This document shows positions 62,505-64,000 of a stretch of 64,000 nucleotides of DNA, piece after piece. The notes beneath the pieces are model-generated. The model was not told where the DNA came from. It searched no databases and saw nothing but the letters and a program-made list of their open reading frames with translations. Within the stretch, counting starts at the first letter, position 1, and every line of letters starts with the position of its first letter. The DNA comes from Eleginops maclovinus (lineage: Eukaryota > Chordata > Actinopteri > Perciformes > Eleginopidae): contig NC_086358.1 in the NCBI RefSeq assembly GCF_036324505.1, positions 804,829 to 868,828 on the forward strand, given 5' to 3'. Position numbers and translations under genes: made by a program.

Positions 62505-63130
62505 TTAGCATCTGAGCTAAAGGCTAACAAATGGTGAGCTTGATACTCGGATAACTTTCAAATCAGTCTTTAAGGAGGTTTTATTACCCACAGGTGTCTC
62601 CTCCTCTACTAAACAAAGGACTATGCAGATTAAAACTCAAAACTAAGTTAAAAAGCTGTTTCACTAATCAGTGTTTCCCCTTTGGACACATGCTGAGAGG
62701 CTACAAGCTAAAGGCTAACGAATGCTCAGATTCTCCGTTTCATAATTTAAGATTAAAATTTAAGGAGGTTTTTTTTATTTTTACCAGAAGCTGAATTATC
62801 CACAGACAGACGAACAAACTCACTCAGTAAGGTCGCTTAAAGCAGTAATTAAGGCATTTTCACATTAAAACATAGTGTTTCCCCGTCGGCCACATGGGGG
62901 AAACGGCTATGTGCTAACGGCTAATGTTACTTGGATAATTTTAAAGTCACACTTTCAGGTTTTATTGACCACAGGTGTCTCCTCTACAAAACAAATGATT
63001 ATGGTAATTACAACTGGTAAAAACTAAATTAAAAAAGCCGTTTCCCTGAACACATTCAGTGTTTCCCTTTGGACACGTGGGGAAACGGCTACATGCTAAA
63101 CGCTAATGAATGTTGTTTATCTGATCAGAT
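62505..63130 (+). repeat. Diverged tandem repeat, about 200 bp unit, three copies
   Basis: Units share GTGTTTCCCYTTGGACACRTG, then GGCTACATGCTAA-GGCTAA, a GAT..CGGATAA segment, AGGTTTTATT, CCACAGGTGTCTCCTC, CTACAAAACAAA and a (A/T)AAAACTAAATTAAAAAAGC segment, starting near 62505, 62670 and 62870, with the last unit cut off near 63130. Sequence identity is modest. Confidence 0.7.
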
Positions 63131-64000
63131 CCAAACGTCCTTACCTTCTTCAAACCTTCTTCTTTTCATTCCTCCTGAGTGAGGATGATGAGGGATGAAG
63201 ACGAATGGAAACAAGATGTTCACATGTGGACGATGAGGCAGAGAGAAGAGGAAGAGGAGGGGAATCTTAGCATCATTTAGGCCAAAAATATCACCACTGC
63301 AGAAAGTGTCTCCCACAGCTGCAACTATCCAATCATGATCCTAATGTCATTAACAATGAGCGCAGAGAGGGATACATGTAATTACCAGGCAGAATACTGC
63401 AGGCAGCTCAGTTTAGACGGGGGTTTCTGTTTTAAATAATGACTGCTGTCTACTCCATGCAATGCACGATATAAATCAGGCCATCATTTGCAGTGTGATG
63501 AGGAGAAATTAAGAAAACATATATGTCATACTTTATGACAATGAGGTACTTTAAATATCCATTAATCTGCAGTATTTTCTAGAGCAATGGTTTGGTGTGT
63601 GCATTAGATTTTGGAATAGCTAGTGGCTGAAAGGCTTTTCTACAGGTAAATAAACAACTTGATTTCAGTAAGTCTTTATTGTACAGATGTGACGTTACAT
63701 TGAAATGTGCTTTATATATTCATATAGTTTTAATACTAGATTTAATAAAGTTATTATTTCACAGTCTTCCCAAAATGTGTCTTCTAGCTGTAAACGTTTG
63801 AGCCTTCTCGCACTCCTGTTGTAATTGCCTTAGGGAACGTTTTTTTTGCACCCACAGGTGTTTCAGGAGTGTGTCAGGGTGTTACCTCTGAGTAGATGCT
63901 AGAACACCTCAGAGACATGAAGCTAAGGGAGAGCTAACAGGAGGCTCACATGAGCGCTCTGAGCTCTAACGTGTCCTCCGGGCTCTGCAGGAGTGCTCTG
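63131..64000. other. No gene seen at the window end
   Basis: Unique sequence with a GA-rich run near 63238-63260. Nothing supports a coding exon in the final bases, although an exon continuing outside the window cannot be excluded. Confidence 0.45.

Overview
The window is nuclear DNA of a teleost fish, most likely a percomorph. The evidence is a multi-exon vertebrate gene with GT-AG introns, an intact Tc1-family and an intact hAT-family DNA transposon, L2-type LINE 3' ends, and a very high density of long CA/TG microsatellites and minisatellites. There are no rRNA, tRNA, CRISPR or prokaryote-type operon features. The species cannot be fixed from the sequence alone.

Layout. Positions 1-12,260 are intergenic or 5' flanking DNA. 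This part holds a small non-autonomous transposon with a 9-10 bp target-site duplication (1,095-1,691), a complete Tc1/mariner element with an uninterrupted transposase (4,128-5,777), and a non-autonomous hAT element with a perfect 8 bp duplication (8,012-9,131). Positions 12,264-24,133 carry the one confidently recognised host gene: ccser2 (coiled-coil serine-rich protein 2, FAM190B/Gcap14) on the plus strand. I resolve twelve coding exons; introns and splice phases agree for the first eleven, and the last junction is out of phase. Its introns are full of repeats, several lying directly against splice sites: a TG tract at the exon-11 acceptor, a 140 bp TG array at the exon-5 donor, and a TCC tract before exon 12 (file numbering 2-13).

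Positions 24,134-64,000 contain no host gene I can recognise. They look like a repeat-rich gene desert: paired inverted CA/TG arrays, minisatellites of 9, 14, 17, 22, 37 and 39 bp units (the 22 bp array runs about 3.45 kb with roughly 155 copies), a complete 4.2 kb autonomous hAT element with a 770-residue transposase and a perfect 8 bp duplication (45,422-49,666), a second small hAT-like element (53,846-54,330), LINE 3' fragments, and at least seven copies of an unnamed dispersed repeat rich in ATTGG/CCAAT boxes. Several non-repetitive stretches with clustered homeodomain, TALE or octamer-like motifs may be conserved regulatory DNA; that is inference only. One possible first exon with a promoter-like context is at 30,205-30,459.

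The best candidates for follow-up are the ccser2 splice-site repeats and terminal-exon phase conflict, the two apparently intact transposases, the 1.1 kb element with palindromic ends, the inverted CA/TG pairs, and the dispersed CCAAT-rich repeat.
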